In this document: piece by piece, positions 1-7,995 of the stretch
Numbering within the stretch: position 1 is the stretch's first letter
How the letters are laid out: each line of letters begins with the position of its first letter
Assembly: GCA_014654775.1 (NCBI GenBank)
Contig: JACVZW010000019.1
Location: 25,045-89,044, forward strand
From: Paracoccaceae bacterium
Lineage (GTDB): Bacteria; Pseudomonadota; Alphaproteobacteria; Rhodobacterales; Rhodobacteraceae
Length of the DNA: 64,000 nt
Direction of reading: 5' to 3'
Translations under genes and position numbers: made by a program
Notes under the pieces: model-generated
Told to the model about the DNA's origin: nothing
The model's input: only the letters and a program-made list of their open reading frames with translations
Databases searched by the model: none

Positions 1-182
1 CGCTGGACCGGATGCTGATGGCCTTGTGCGAGGCGCAGGGGATTTCGGTCGAGGTTCTGCCTGAGGGGCTGCGGCGGCGGGACACCGACACGCATCGCTT
101 CTGGTTCAACTACAACCCCGTTCCGGTGGAATGGGGGGGCGTGGTGATCCCGCCCGCCGGGGTGCATTGGGAGGCGCTTTAG
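1..182 (+). CDS. beta-galactosidase (GH42 family), C-terminal fragment
   Basis: Only the last 59 codons are inside the window, with the reading frame beginning at base 3 and ending at TAG 180-182. The tail contains R-R-R-x-x-T-x-x-H-x-F-W-F-N-Y-N-P, which resembles the C-terminal beta-sandwich of GH42 beta-galactosidases, where a conserved FxFNY segment follows the ganciclovir-like repeat of strands. The neighbouring convergent GH13 alpha-glucosidase supports a sugar-utilisation locus. The stop codons of the two genes overlap (TAG at 180-182 against the reverse-strand TAA at 179-181). Family assignment rests on a short tail, so it is tentative. Confidence 0.55.
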   Translation, partial: LDRMLMALCEAQGISVEVLPEGLRRRDTDTHRFWFNYNPVPVEWGGVVIPPAGVHWEAL

Positions 183-1786
183 CGCGCCTCCACCAGCCCG
201 GAGGTCGTGGCGAAGGCCACGCCATTGGGGCCAAGCGTCAGGGTGTCGCCGTCGAGTGTGGCGGCGAGAGAGGGGCCTGTGAGTGCTGCCAAACCATTGA
301 TCCTTATGATGGTTTCAGCAGGAGACAGGTTGAAGACGCAGGCCAGTCCGTCGCCACGGGTGAAGCCGAGGACCGGATCGGGTAGGTCGAGGAAGCGGGT
401 GCGTCCGGTGCGCAATTCGGGGCGCTCGTGGCGGTAACGAAGCATTAACTTGTAGAAGTTCAGGACCGACTCCGGGTCCTGCGCCTGAGCGGCGGCGTTG
501 CGGGCGAGTTGCGGGGGTTTCACGGGCAGCCAGGGAGTGCCGGTGGTGAAGCCGCCATGGGCCGTGCCGTCCCAGACCATCGGCGTGCGGGTGTTGTCGC
601 GCCCCACGGGTTCGGGCCAGAAGGCGATACCTTGCGGATCGGTCAGTTCGTGGAAGGCGAGGTCCGTGTCGGTCTGGCCCAGCTCTTCGCCCTGCCAAAG
701 GCAGATGGAGCCTTCGAAAGACAGGATCAGGGCGGCGGCCTGCTTGGCGATGGCGTCAGGCGACGTGCCGTGGCGCGACCAGCGGCTGACATGGCGGGGC
801 ACGTCATGGTTGGAGAAGGCCCACATGGGCCAGCCGTTCGGGGCGCCTGCGAAGAAATCCTCGATCTTGCGGCGGAAGGCGGCGGGGGCGTAGTCGGGCC
901 CCATCATCTCAAAACTATAGCATTGGTGGAGGCGGGAGGGGCCGGTGTATTCGCCCATCAGGCGGATGGCGTGGTGGCTGTCGCCGACTTCCCCGACCGA
1001 AGCGCGCGAGTCGTAGCTGTCGAGCAGGCTGCGGATGCGTTCCATCCAGCCTGTCGTTTCGGGGCGGTTCTTGTCGAAGAGGTGGTACTGCATTTCGTAG
1101 GGATTGCCGTCGGGGCGTGTTTTTTCGCGGAAATCGGCAGGATTGTCGCGGAATTGCGGATCGTGGAAGAAATAATTGGCGGTGTCGAAGCGGAAGCCGT
1201 CCACCCCGCGGTCGAGCCAGAAGCGCATGTTGGCGAGGTGCCAGTCCTGCACGGCCGGATTGTGGAAGTTGAAGTCGGGCTGTTCTGACAGGAAGTTGTG
1301 AAGATAGTACTGCTTGCGCCGTGCGTCCCATGTCCACGCACTTCCACCGAAGACGGAGAGCCAGTTGGTGGGGGGCGTGCCGTCCTTGCGGGGGTCGGCC
1401 CAGACGAACCAGTCGGCGCGCGGGTTGTCGCGGCTGGCGCGGCTTTCGGTGAAGAAGGGGTGCTGGTCGGAGCAATGGCTAAGCACTTGGTCTATAATGA
1501 TTTTTAGACCAAGATCATGGGCGCGCTGGATCAGCGCATCGAAGTCTTGAAGGGTGCCGAAGGTGGGGTCGATATCGGTGTAATCACTGACATCATAGCC
1601 CATGTCGCGCATGGGAGAGGTGAAGATGGGCGACAGCCAAATGGCATCGACGCCGAGGTCTGCGATATGGGGAAGGCGGGCGGTGATGCCCGGAAGATCG
1701 CCGATCCCGTCGCCATTTGTGTCCTGAAAACTGCGGGGATAGACCTGATAGGTGACGGCCCCTTTCCACCAATCCTGCCCCGCCAT
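179..1786 (-). CDS. alpha-glucosidase, GH13 family
   Basis: A 535-residue cytoplasmic-looking glycoside hydrolase of the alpha-amylase clan that should cleave terminal alpha-glucosidic bonds in oligosaccharides such as maltose or sucrose-type sugars. The N-terminus (WWKGAVTYQVYPRSF) is typical of oligo-1,6- and alpha-glucosidases. The catalytic triad is visible: nucleophile D201 in GFRFDTAN, acid/base E266 in VGEVGD and D328 in FSNHDVPR. Region I reads DQVLSHCSDQH, with S in place of the more usual N before the His. No signal peptide is seen. The ATG at 1786 gives the conserved start. It runs convergently into the GH42 fragment with overlapping stops, so the two probably belong to one sugar-use region without sharing a transcript. 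Confidence 0.88.
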   Translation of the reverse strand: MAGQDWWKGAVTYQVYPRSFQDTNGDGIGDLPGITARLPHIADLGVDAIWLSPIFTSPMRDMGYDVSDYTDIDPTFGTLQDFDALIQRAHDLGLKIIIDQVLSHCSDQHPFFTESRASRDNPRADWFVWADPRKDGTPPTNWLSVFGGSAWTWDARRKQYYLHNFLSEQPDFNFHNPAVQDWHLANMRFWLDRGVDGFRFDTANYFFHDPQFRDNPADFREKTRPDGNPYEMQYHLFDKNRPETTGWMERIRSLLDSYDSRASVGEVGDSHHAIRLMGEYTGPSRLHQCYSFEMMGPDYAPAAFRRKIEDFFAGAPNGWPMWAFSNHDVPRHVSRWSRHGTSPDAIAKQAAALILSFEGSICLWQGEELGQTDTDLAFHELTDPQGIAFWPEPVGRDNTRTPMVWDGTAHGGFTTGTPWLPVKPPQLARNAAAQAQDPESVLNFYKLMLRYRHERPELRTGRTRFLDLPDPVLGFTRGDGLACVFNLSPAETIIRINGLAALTGPSLAATLDGDTLTLGPNGVAFATTSGLVEAR

Positions 1787-1856
1787 GCGCCCCCCTGTGG
1801 ATAAATCCTGCCATCAGCGATAGCGGCTTGGGGGGGCTTTGGACAGGGGGAAGGGC

Positions 1857-1940
1857 GAAAACGGCTGTGCCCTGTTTTGTGCCGCCTTTTGTGCAGCAAA
1901 CTGTGGGCACGCAAAGGGCGGGGGTGTGAGGAAGAATTAA
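1857..1940 (+). repeat. ~80-bp dispersed repeat, copy A
   Basis: This stretch and 48421-48500 share the framework GAAAACGGCTGTGCCCTG, then TTGTGCCGC, then TGTGCAGCAAACTGTGG, then CACGCA and a GGGGGTGT tail. Both copies are intergenic, on the same strand, and both are followed about 195 bp later by a GTATTTGGGCC element. The run of TGTGCC/TGTGCA/TGTGG words looks like a series of related half-sites. Function unknown. Confidence 0.7.
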
Positions 1941-1979
1941 GCAATCCTTGAACGCGGTTGGGGGGAGGTGACCACAGCG

Positions 1980-2008
1980 CGGGATGGGCCGGATGGCCCA
2001 TCCTACGG
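1980..2008. repeat. REP-like palindrome (GGATGGGC...GCCCATCC)
   Basis: The sequence reads GGGATGGGCCGGATGGCCCATCC followed by TACGG, an imperfect inverted repeat that would fold into a hairpin. It matches the arms of the three palindromes at 55787-55896, including the trailing TACGG, so it is a member of a dispersed palindromic family. Confidence 0.6.
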
Positions 2009-2055
2009 TGCGGCGCGCGATCATCGGCCTGGCGTGTGGTCCGGGTCGTTGCTGT

Positions 2056-2078
2056 GAGTATTTGGGCCAAGATGAAGG
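2056..2078 (+). repeat. GAGTATTTGGGCCAAG element, copy 1
   Basis: Exact GAGTATTTGGGCCAAGATGA followed by AGG. It lies between the divergent alpha-glucosidase and MFS genes, about 110 bp before the MFS start. The same element recurs at six other intergenic loci, always on this strand. Confidence 0.75.
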
Positions 2079-2185
2079 GGCGGGCGCGGCGCGATGCGGG
2101 GGGCGGATTGTCTGCATAACAAATCTGCATTTGACCTATGGTCGCGGCGGGCAGAGAAGGTTTGGGCAAGAGCGAGGTATCCCGC

Positions 2186-3427
2186 ATGACGCGCAGCGCC
2201 CCCCTGATGACCCCGGTTCTGATCGCGGGATGTTTCATCCTGATGCTGGGCTTTGCCATCCGGGCGAGTTTCGGGGTGTTTCAGATCCCGATTGCCGAGG
2301 AGTTCGGCTGGGCGCGGGCGGAGTTTTCGTTGGCGATTGCGGTGCAGAACCTGGCCTGGGGGATCGGGCAACCGCTGTTCGGGGCGGTGGCCGAGCGGTT
2401 CGGGGACCGCAAGGCCATCGTCGCGGGGGCGTTGATGTATGCCGCCGGGCTGGTCCTGTCGGCATGGGCGATCACGCCGGGGCAGATGCAGCTTTTGGAA
2501 ATCCTCGTCGGCTTCGGGATCGCCGGGACGGGGTTCGGCGTGGTGCTGGCCATCGTGGGGCGGGCGGCGAGTGCCGAGAACCGGTCGATGGCGTTGGGCA
2601 TCGCCACGGCGGCGGGGTCGGCGGGGCAGGTGATCGGCGCGCCGGTGGCGGAGTTTCTGCTGCAATCCTATAGCTGGCAGGAGGTGTTCCTGATCTTTGC
2701 CGTGGTGATCCTGTCATCGCTGTTCGCGCTGCCCTTCATCCGGTCACCCAAGGTGGCGAGCAAGGCGGAATTGGAAGAGAGCATGGGGGTGGTGCTGAAG
2801 CGCGCCTTCAAGGACCCGTCCTATACGCTGATTTTCCTTGGGTTCTTTTCCTGCGGCTATCAGCTGGCCTTCATCACCGCGCATTTCCCGGCCTTTGTGA
2901 CGGAGCTGTGCGGGCCGATCGATCCGGGCGGGATGATCGCGGGGATGGGGATCACGACGACATCCGCGCTGGGCGCGGTGTCGATTGCCACCATCGGGCT
3001 GTTCAATATCGCGGGGACGATCCTCGCCGGGTGGTTGGGCAAGCGGTATACGAAGAAATATCTGCTGGCGGGCATCTATACGGGTCGCACCATCGCTGCG
3101 GCGGTGTTCATCCTGTTGCCGATCACGCCGGAAAGCGTGCTGATCTTTTCCGCCGTCATGGGGGCGCTGTGGCTGGCGACGGTGCCTTTGACCTCGGGCC
3201 TTGTCGCGCATCTTTATGGGCTGCGCTACATGGGGACGCTTTATGGCGTGGTGTTCCTGAGCCACCAGATCGGCGGGTTCCTTGGCGTTTGGCTGGGGGG
3301 CATGATGTATGACATCACCGGCGGTTATACGCTGGTCTGGTGGATCGGCGTGGGGGTGGGGGCGTTCTCGGCCATCGTCCATCTGCCGGTGCGCGAGAAC
3401 CGGGGGCCGGTCGCTGCCGCCGCCTAA
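2186..3427 (+). CDS. MFS transporter
   Basis: A 413-residue major facilitator superfamily permease with about twelve hydrophobic segments spanning nearly the whole protein. The loop after TM2 (AVAERFGDRKAIVAG) is the MFS signature loop, with the D-R-K motif. The second half begins near WLGKRYTKKYLL, the equivalent loop. The sequence resembles OFA/monocarboxylate-type carriers, but the substrate cannot be named. The ATG at 2186 was chosen over an upstream ATG at 2138 because GCGAGG lies just before it and the hydrophobic N-terminus follows at once. The stop overlaps the convergent DUF4424 gene (CTAA, 3424-3427). Confidence 0.85.
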   Translation: MTRSAPLMTPVLIAGCFILMLGFAIRASFGVFQIPIAEEFGWARAEFSLAIAVQNLAWGIGQPLFGAVAERFGDRKAIVAGALMYAAGLVLSAWAITPGQMQLLEILVGFGIAGTGFGVVLAIVGRAASAENRSMALGIATAAGSAGQVIGAPVAEFLLQSYSWQEVFLIFAVVILSSLFALPFIRSPKVASKAELEESMGVVLKRAFKDPSYTLIFLGFFSCGYQLAFITAHFPAFVTELCGPIDPGGMIAGMGITTTSALGAVSIATIGLFNIAGTILAGWLGKRYTKKYLLAGIYTGRTIAAAVFILLPITPESVLIFSAVMGALWLATVPLTSGLVAHLYGLRYMGTLYGVVFLSHQIGGFLGVWLGGMMYDITGGYTLVWWIGVGVGAFSAIVHLPVRENRGPVAAAA

Positions 3428-4461
3428 CCCGGCGGCGGGGTGACGATCAGGATTTCGAGGTCGCTGTCGGGGGTGAAGTCCTGCTTGCGGATTTCGAACG
3501 TCGTGGGACCTGTCTTTTCCACCCCGTCGGCGCAGAGGGAGATGATGTTTTCCGCCGCGCCCTTGTCGAGCGTGAGGCGGAAGTCGCCAATGGGGCCCGC
3601 CCAGGAATTTGCGGTGCGCAGCACGTAGGCGAGGTTATAGGCCACGCCGATGCCATCGCTGGGGGCAAGGCGTTTGGCCAGCCCGCGCGAGGTGCTGTCG
3701 TCGATGCAGTAGCGGGTGGCGTAGTCGGTGGCCCAGCCCTCTTCCGCCGGGTGCTGCCAGTAGAAGAGGCCGCCGGGCGGGCGGTTTTCGTATTCATGGG
3801 CGATGGTCAGGGTCTGGCCTGCGGGGAAGGTCTGCGTCCAGTGGTGGCGCAGGACGATGGACCAGAGGGGCCAAACCTCGGCGGGCATGCCTTGCGCGGG
3901 GTCGCCATCGTAGAATTCGGCAAGGCCTGCGGCGGTCAGTTGCGCGCGTTCTTCGGGCGTCTTGATGAAGAGGGCATCTGTCAGGCTTTTGATATCGATG
4001 GTCATGGGCAGGTTGGCGGCGCGGATCGCGGCGGTGACGTCCGTTCCGGGCGTGTCGTATTGGGCGGAGAGGGGGCGCGCCTCGTCCCATGGCGGTTCGA
4101 TCACGGCGATGCGGTCGATGGTGACCGGGATGGGCTGGCCGTTCACGCTGGCTGTGAAGTTCACGAGGTTTTCGCGGTCGCCCTCGTGGATGTTGAAATC
4201 CGAGGTCATCAGCGCCTGAAGCGAGATGGGCGGGAGGGGGAAGATCACCTCGCCCGTCACGTCGCGGTCGGTGAGGTTGCGGAAGGTGTAGGTGACGCGG
4301 ATGCGGTCGAGGCCGATGAAAAGGTCTTCGCTTTCCATGGCGATGGCATCGGTCTGGGCGAAGTGGAGGCCGGTGGCTGAGATCCCGCCGAAGCCGTCAT
4401 TCGCGGGTGCGGGCGAGGCGAGGAGGAGGAGGGCAAGGGCGGTGGCGGGGGCACGGAACAT
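3424..4461 (-). CDS. DUF4424 domain-containing secreted protein
   Basis: A 345-residue exported protein. The N-terminus has a hydrophobic signal peptide (ATALALLLLASPAPA) followed by mature sequence with the DUF4424 pattern: IAMESEDLFIGLDRIRVTYTFRN, then DVTGEVIFPLPP. Family members are periplasmic or outer-surface proteins of unknown function made largely of beta strands. The ATG at 4461 has AGGAG six bases upstream. A TTG two codons earlier is in frame but less likely. The gene lies convergent to one MFS gene and divergent from another. Both cysteines in the mature part could form a disulphide; that is inference. Confidence 0.8.
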   Translation of the reverse strand: MFRAPATALALLLLASPAPANDGFGGISATGLHFAQTDAIAMESEDLFIGLDRIRVTYTFRNLTDRDVTGEVIFPLPPISLQALMTSDFNIHEGDRENLVNFTASVNGQPIPVTIDRIAVIEPPWDEARPLSAQYDTPGTDVTAAIRAANLPMTIDIKSLTDALFIKTPEERAQLTAAGLAEFYDGDPAQGMPAEVWPLWSIVLRHHWTQTFPAGQTLTIAHEYENRPPGGLFYWQHPAEEGWATDYATRYCIDDSTSRGLAKRLAPSDGIGVAYNLAYVLRTANSWAGPIGDFRLTLDKGAAENIISLCADGVEKTGPTTFEIRKQDFTPDSDLEILIVTPPPG

Positions 4462-4582
4462 GGGCAACTCCTGACTGGATGGCGGGAGGATGCGCTTTCG
4501 AGGGGTGGGCTGGCAAGGGCGTGGGGTTGCGGTTGTGCGACCGGATTGGCAGGGTGCGCGCCGGGATAGGGGAGTTATCGTA

Positions 4583-5755
4583 ATGATCGCGGGTATCGCG
4601 GCTTTGGTCGCCGCCTATGTGCTGAGCCAGTTTTATCGCGCGTTTCTGGCCGTGCTGGCCCCGGTTCTGGAGGTGGAGATCGGGGCGGGGGCAGAGGATC
4701 TGGCGGCGGCGTCGGGGCTTTGGTTTCTTGTCTTTGCGGCGATGCAGATTCCGGTGGGATCGGCGCTGGACCGGGTGGGGCCGCGGCGGACGGCGGCGGT
4801 GCTGCTCGGGGCAGGCGGTGCGGGGGGCGCGGCGGTCTTTGCGATGGCGCAGGGGCCGGGGGCGGTGACGCTGGCCATGGCTTTGATCGGGGTGGGCTGC
4901 GCGCCGGTGCTGATGGCGTCCTATTACATCTTTGCGCGGACCTATTCGGCGGCGGTCTTTGGCACACTGGCGGGGGTGATGATCGGGGTGGGGTCGATGG
5001 GCAACATCGCGTCGAGCCTGCCTTTGGCGGCGGCGGTGGAGGCCTTTGGCTGGCGGCAGACGCTGTGGGGGCTGGCGGGGGTGACGCTGGCGGTGGCGCT
5101 GGCGCTGGGCCTGTTGGTGCGCGATCCGCCGAAGGTGGAGGGGGCGGGGAAAGGGTCGCTGCTGGACTTGCTGCGGATGCCCGCGCTTTGGCCCGTGCTG
5201 ATCATGATGGCGGTCTGCTATGCGCCTGCGGCGGGGCTGCGGGGGCTGTGGGTGGGGCCCTATTACGCCGATGTCTTTGGGGCCGATGCGGCGGCGATCG
5301 GGGTGGCCACCTTGGTGATGGGCGGGGCGATGGTTCTGGGGAATTTTGCCTATGGGCCGCTGGATCGGGTGCTGGGGACGCGGAAATGGTTGATCTTTGG
5401 GGGGAACCTCGGGGTGCTGGTCTGCCTGATCGGTCTGTGGGTGATGCCCGAGGCGGGGGGCTGGCTGACGCTGGGGCTGCTGGCGGGCCTGGGCTTTTTC
5501 GGCGCGTCCTTCCCGATGGTCATGGCGCATGGGCGGGCATTCTTTCCGCCGCATCTGGTGGGGCGGGGGGTGACGCTGTTGAACCTGTTCGGGATCGGGG
5601 CGGTGGGGATCGCGCAGGGGGCCACGGGACGCATCCATACGGCGCTGGACGGGGGGGCGGCGGCGGCGCCCTATCAGGGCATCTTCGCCTTTTTCGCCAT
5701 CACGCTGGCGGCGGGGATGGTGGTCTATCTGTTCTCGCGCGACCGCACCGACTGA
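4583..5755 (+). CDS. MFS transporter
   Basis: A 390-residue MFS permease with about twelve membrane segments. The N-terminal half has the family loop as SALDRVGPRRTAAVLLG after TM2. The second half has GPLDRVLGTRKWLIFGG, showing the internal duplication of the fold. The ATG at 4583 is chosen because GGGGAG lies eight bases upstream and the first helix starts immediately. The longer in-frame leader from 4490 is Arg/Val-rich and unlikely to be translated. The substrate cannot be inferred. It is followed 100 bp later by asd in the same direction and could share readthrough with it. Confidence 0.85.
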   Translation: MIAGIAALVAAYVLSQFYRAFLAVLAPVLEVEIGAGAEDLAAASGLWFLVFAAMQIPVGSALDRVGPRRTAAVLLGAGGAGGAAVFAMAQGPGAVTLAMALIGVGCAPVLMASYYIFARTYSAAVFGTLAGVMIGVGSMGNIASSLPLAAAVEAFGWRQTLWGLAGVTLAVALALGLLVRDPPKVEGAGKGSLLDLLRMPALWPVLIMMAVCYAPAAGLRGLWVGPYYADVFGADAAAIGVATLVMGGAMVLGNFAYGPLDRVLGTRKWLIFGGNLGVLVCLIGLWVMPEAGGWLTLGLLAGLGFFGASFPMVMAHGRAFFPPHLVGRGVTLLNLFGIGAVGIAQGATGRIHTALDGGAAAAPYQGIFAFFAITLAAGMVVYLFSRDRTD

Positions 5756-5855
5756 CGGAATGGGCTTGCGCGGCGGAATCCGCTTTTCCCCTTGGCCTGC
5801 TTGGGGTATGCGGCCCCGTCCCCCGATGGGGGGGGGCAGGAAAAGGAGATCCATG

Positions 5856-6878
5856 ATGGGCTACAAGGTCGTAGTCGTCGGTGCCACGGGCAACGTTGGC
5901 AAGGAAATGCTGAACATCCTCGCGGAACGCGAGTTTCCGGTCGACGAGATCGCGGCGCTGGCGTCGCGCAAATCGCTGGGCACGGAAGTCAGCTTCGGCG
6001 ACCGAACTTTGAAGACTCAGGACCTCGACACGTTCGATTTCACGGGCTGGGACATCGCGCTGTTCGCCATCGGGTCGGACGCGACGAAGGTCTATGCGCC
6101 CAAGGCGGCGGCGTCGGGTTGCGTGGTGATCGATAACTCGTCGCTGTATCGCTATGACCCGGAGATCCCGCTGATCGTGCCGGAAGTGAATGCGGATGAC
6201 GTGGTCCGCTACAAGAACAAGAACATCATCGCCAATCCGAACTGTTCCACCGCGCAGATGGTGGTGGCGCTGAAGCCGTTGCATGACCGCGCGCGGATCA
6301 AGCGGGTGGTGGTTGCGACCTATCAATCCGTGTCGGGCACCGGCAAGGAGGCGATGGACGAGCTTTGGAACCAGACCAAGGGCATCTTCGTGCCGGGTCA
6401 GGAAGTGGAGCCGAAGGTTTACCCCAAGCAGATCGCCTTTAACGTGATCCCGCATATCGACGTGTTCCTGGACTCGGGCGAGACCAAGGAAGAGTGGAAG
6501 ATGGTGGCGGAGACGAAGAAGATCCTTGATCCCAAGATCAAGGTCACGGCGACCTGCGTGCGGGTGCCGGTCTTCGTGGGCCATTCGGAAGCCATCAACA
6601 TCGAGTTCGAGGATTTCCTCGACTGGGAAGAGGCGACCGACATCCTGCGGGAAGCCCCCGGCGTGCTGGTGGTGGATAAGCGCGAGGCGGGCGGCTACAT
6701 CACGCCCATCGAATGCGTGGGCGAATATGCCACCTATGTGAGCCGCATCCGGCAGGACAGCACGATCGAGAACGGGCTGAACCTGTGGTGCGTGTCCGAC
6801 AACCTGCGCAAGGGGGCCGCGCTGAATGCGGTGCAGATCGCCGAAGTGCTGGGGAACCGCTGCCTGAAGAAGGGCTGA
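5856..6878 (+). CDS. asd: aspartate-semialdehyde dehydrogenase
   Basis: A 340-residue enzyme that reduces L-aspartyl-4-phosphate to aspartate semialdehyde with NADPH, the branch point to lysine/diaminopimelate, threonine, methionine and isoleucine. The N-terminus VVVVGATGNVGKEML is the dinucleotide-binding loop. The catalytic cysteine is C130 in NPNCSTAQ, and RVPVFVGHSE carries the substrate-binding Arg and catalytic-site His. AAGGAG (5843-5848) precedes two adjacent ATGs at 5853 and 5856; the second gives the better spacing and the usual MGYKV start. A strong terminator follows at 6901, so the unit ends here. Confidence 0.95.
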   Translation: MGYKVVVVGATGNVGKEMLNILAEREFPVDEIAALASRKSLGTEVSFGDRTLKTQDLDTFDFTGWDIALFAIGSDATKVYAPKAAASGCVVIDNSSLYRYDPEIPLIVPEVNADDVVRYKNKNIIANPNCSTAQMVVALKPLHDRARIKRVVVATYQSVSGTGKEAMDELWNQTKGIFVPGQEVEPKVYPKQIAFNVIPHIDVFLDSGETKEEWKMVAETKKILDPKIKVTATCVRVPVFVGHSEAINIEFEDFLDWEEATDILREAPGVLVVDKREAGGYITPIECVGEYATYVSRIRQDSTIENGLNLWCVSDNLRKGAALNAVQIAEVLGNRCLKKG

Positions 6879-6900
6879 TCGGTTTTTGGTGACGTGAGGG

Positions 6901-6924
6901 GGTCCCGCCTTGGCGGGACCTTTT
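6901..6924 (+). terminator. rho-independent terminator after asd
   Basis: GGTCCCGCC, a two-base TT loop, then GGCGGGACC and TTTT. A perfect 9-bp GC-rich stem followed by a U tract 22 bp after the asd stop codon. Confidence 0.9.
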
Positions 6925-7222
6925 CGTTTGGGTCCGGCGCTTGCGCCCTGCGCGGGGTCGAATCGCCGTCCGATCCCGGGCTGCGCGCGGGGCGGTCGGT
7001 GGGGCCGCGGCGGGGATGAGGTGGGCGATCCGGCTGCCGAAAGAGCCGTTTTGATCTAACAGAAATGTCTGTTTTCGCGACGGACGAAGGGGGCAGGCCA
7101 CAGGCTATGGTATTGGTGTCATACGCCTTGGCAGACCGACCAAGGCCCAAGTCTGATTGAGACTCGGCCCCTGATGCCCTTCATTCGGGGCATGTAGAGA
7201 ATGCCAGACAGGGGGCTGTCAT
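6925..7222. other. intergenic region between asd terminator and small ORF
   Basis: About 300 bases without a supported gene. The only visible structure is the inverted repeat AACAGA-AATG-TCTGTT at 7058-7073 and a G/C-rich stretch at 6930-7020. No promoter can be assigned with confidence. Confidence 0.4.
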
Positions 7223-7405
7223 ATGTTCCGGAATCTTGTTGAAACGATCCGCGGGTCTTCCATCGAGGAGGAGGGTGCCTCCGCACCGCGCGGCTTGGCC
7301 CGGGCCGAGTTGCAGGACCTGTTCCGCGACGATTTCGCGGCGCAGGCCGTGATGATCCGGTCGCGGAAGGCCATGCGGGCGGCACAGGTGCAGATGGCGG
7401 CCTGA
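7223..7405 (+). CDS. small hypothetical protein (60 aa)
   Basis: A short frame of 60 residues beginning MFRNLVETIRGSS, with an acidic first half and a helical, Arg/Ala-rich end (RSRKAMRAAQVQMAA). AGGGGGC lies upstream of the ATG. No family is recognised. It stands alone between the asd terminator and the dispersed composite repeat. The region upstream has a short inverted repeat (AACAGA-N4-TCTGTT, 7058-7073) that could be an operator. It may be real, since it encodes no repeat sequence and has a plausible ribosome site, but chance cannot be excluded. Confidence 0.4.
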   Translation: MFRNLVETIRGSSIEEEGASAPRGLARAELQDLFRDDFAAQAVMIRSRKAMRAAQVQMAA

Positions 7406-7509
7406 TCGCCATAAGCTGTGGGATCACACCGACGCCCGGTCGCCTGCCAGCGCCGGGCGTTGTGCGTTTGGCGGCGGCCTGCGATCGGTTGTCATCCATC
7501 GGTGATCAG

Positions 7510-7652
7510 GCGGAGCGGCGTGCCGCCGCATTCCTTTCCTGTCGTCGGCGCATGCGCGCCTCCTCCGGGTTCAGGGGGCTTTCAGCCCCCTCTGTCCGCG
7601 CGGTTCCCGCACGGCCATTCACCCCCTGAGAGTATTTGCCGCCAAGATGAAG
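7510..7652 (+). repeat. ~140-bp composite intergenic repeat, copy 1
   Basis: It matches 16398-16535 in order: GCGGAGCGGCGTGCCGCCGC, CCTTTCCTGTCG, a GCGCGC-rich part, CCCCCTCTG, CATTCACCCCCTGAGAGTAT, then CCAAGATGAAGG. The last part is the GAGTATTT element itself (7630-7652, with TTTGCCGCC in place of TTTGGGCC). It lies between the small ORF and the stop of the SbtB-like gene. Confidence 0.75.
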
Positions 7653-7685
7653 GCAGGCGGTCCTGTCCGGGGCCGATGGCGGGGA

Positions 7686-7994
7686 TCAGAAGCGTTCGGC
7701 CCGCAGGACCTGCGTGTCGGTGACGCTGACCACGCCGATATGGCGTTCGACCACGGTGAAGGCCGCCTCGAGCAGGGTGTCGAGCCGTTCTGGGCGGATG
7801 AGGCAGATGACGGCGACCATGCCAGCGCGGCCGACTTGGCCTTCGCGAGTCCAGCGGCCCGAGCGACCGGAGCCGCCAAGGACGGGCAGGACGGTGAAGC
7901 CCGTAACACCCGCGCGGGTGAGGGCGTCGGTCAGGCGGTTTTCCATCGGCGCTTCGATGATGATCTCCACGCGCTTGGCCTGATGGGTTTGCAT
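7686..7994 (-). CDS. PII-like protein of the SbtB type
   Basis: A 102-residue protein with the ferredoxin-like PII fold: EIIIEAPMENRLTDALTRAG, then a glycine/arginine-rich flexible T-loop-like part (GGSGRSGRWTREGQVG), then VAVICLIRPERLDTLLEAAF and IGVVSVTDTQVLRAERF. SbtB proteins bind adenyl nucleotides and modulate the SbtA bicarbonate transporter. The gene follows the sbtA-like gene directly, with one base between the sbtA stop and this ATG, and its ribosome site (GGAGG) lies inside the end of sbtA, so translational coupling is likely. It lacks the C-terminal Cys-containing loop found in some cyanobacterial SbtB. Function assigned mainly by context. Confidence 0.75.
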   Translation of the reverse strand: MQTHQAKRVEIIIEAPMENRLTDALTRAGVTGFTVLPVLGGSGRSGRWTREGQVGRAGMVAVICLIRPERLDTLLEAAFTVVERHIGVVSVTDTQVLRAERF

Positions 7995-7995
7995 G

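Larger units (their letters stand above)
1787..2185. other. 399-bp divergent intergenic region with repeats
   Basis: No gene is supported here. It holds the divergent promoters of the alpha-glucosidase and MFS genes together with three repeat types described separately: an ~80-bp dispersed repeat (1857-1940), a REP-like palindrome (about 1980-2008) and one copy of the GAGTATTTGGGCC element (2056-2078). Open frames crossing it have no family signature. Confidence 0.6.

Noticed and set aside
7058..7073. Inverted repeat AACAGA-AATG-TCTGTT as a terminator.
   Set aside because: The stem is six weak pairs with a short U run and lies far from any stop codon; an operator is at best possible.
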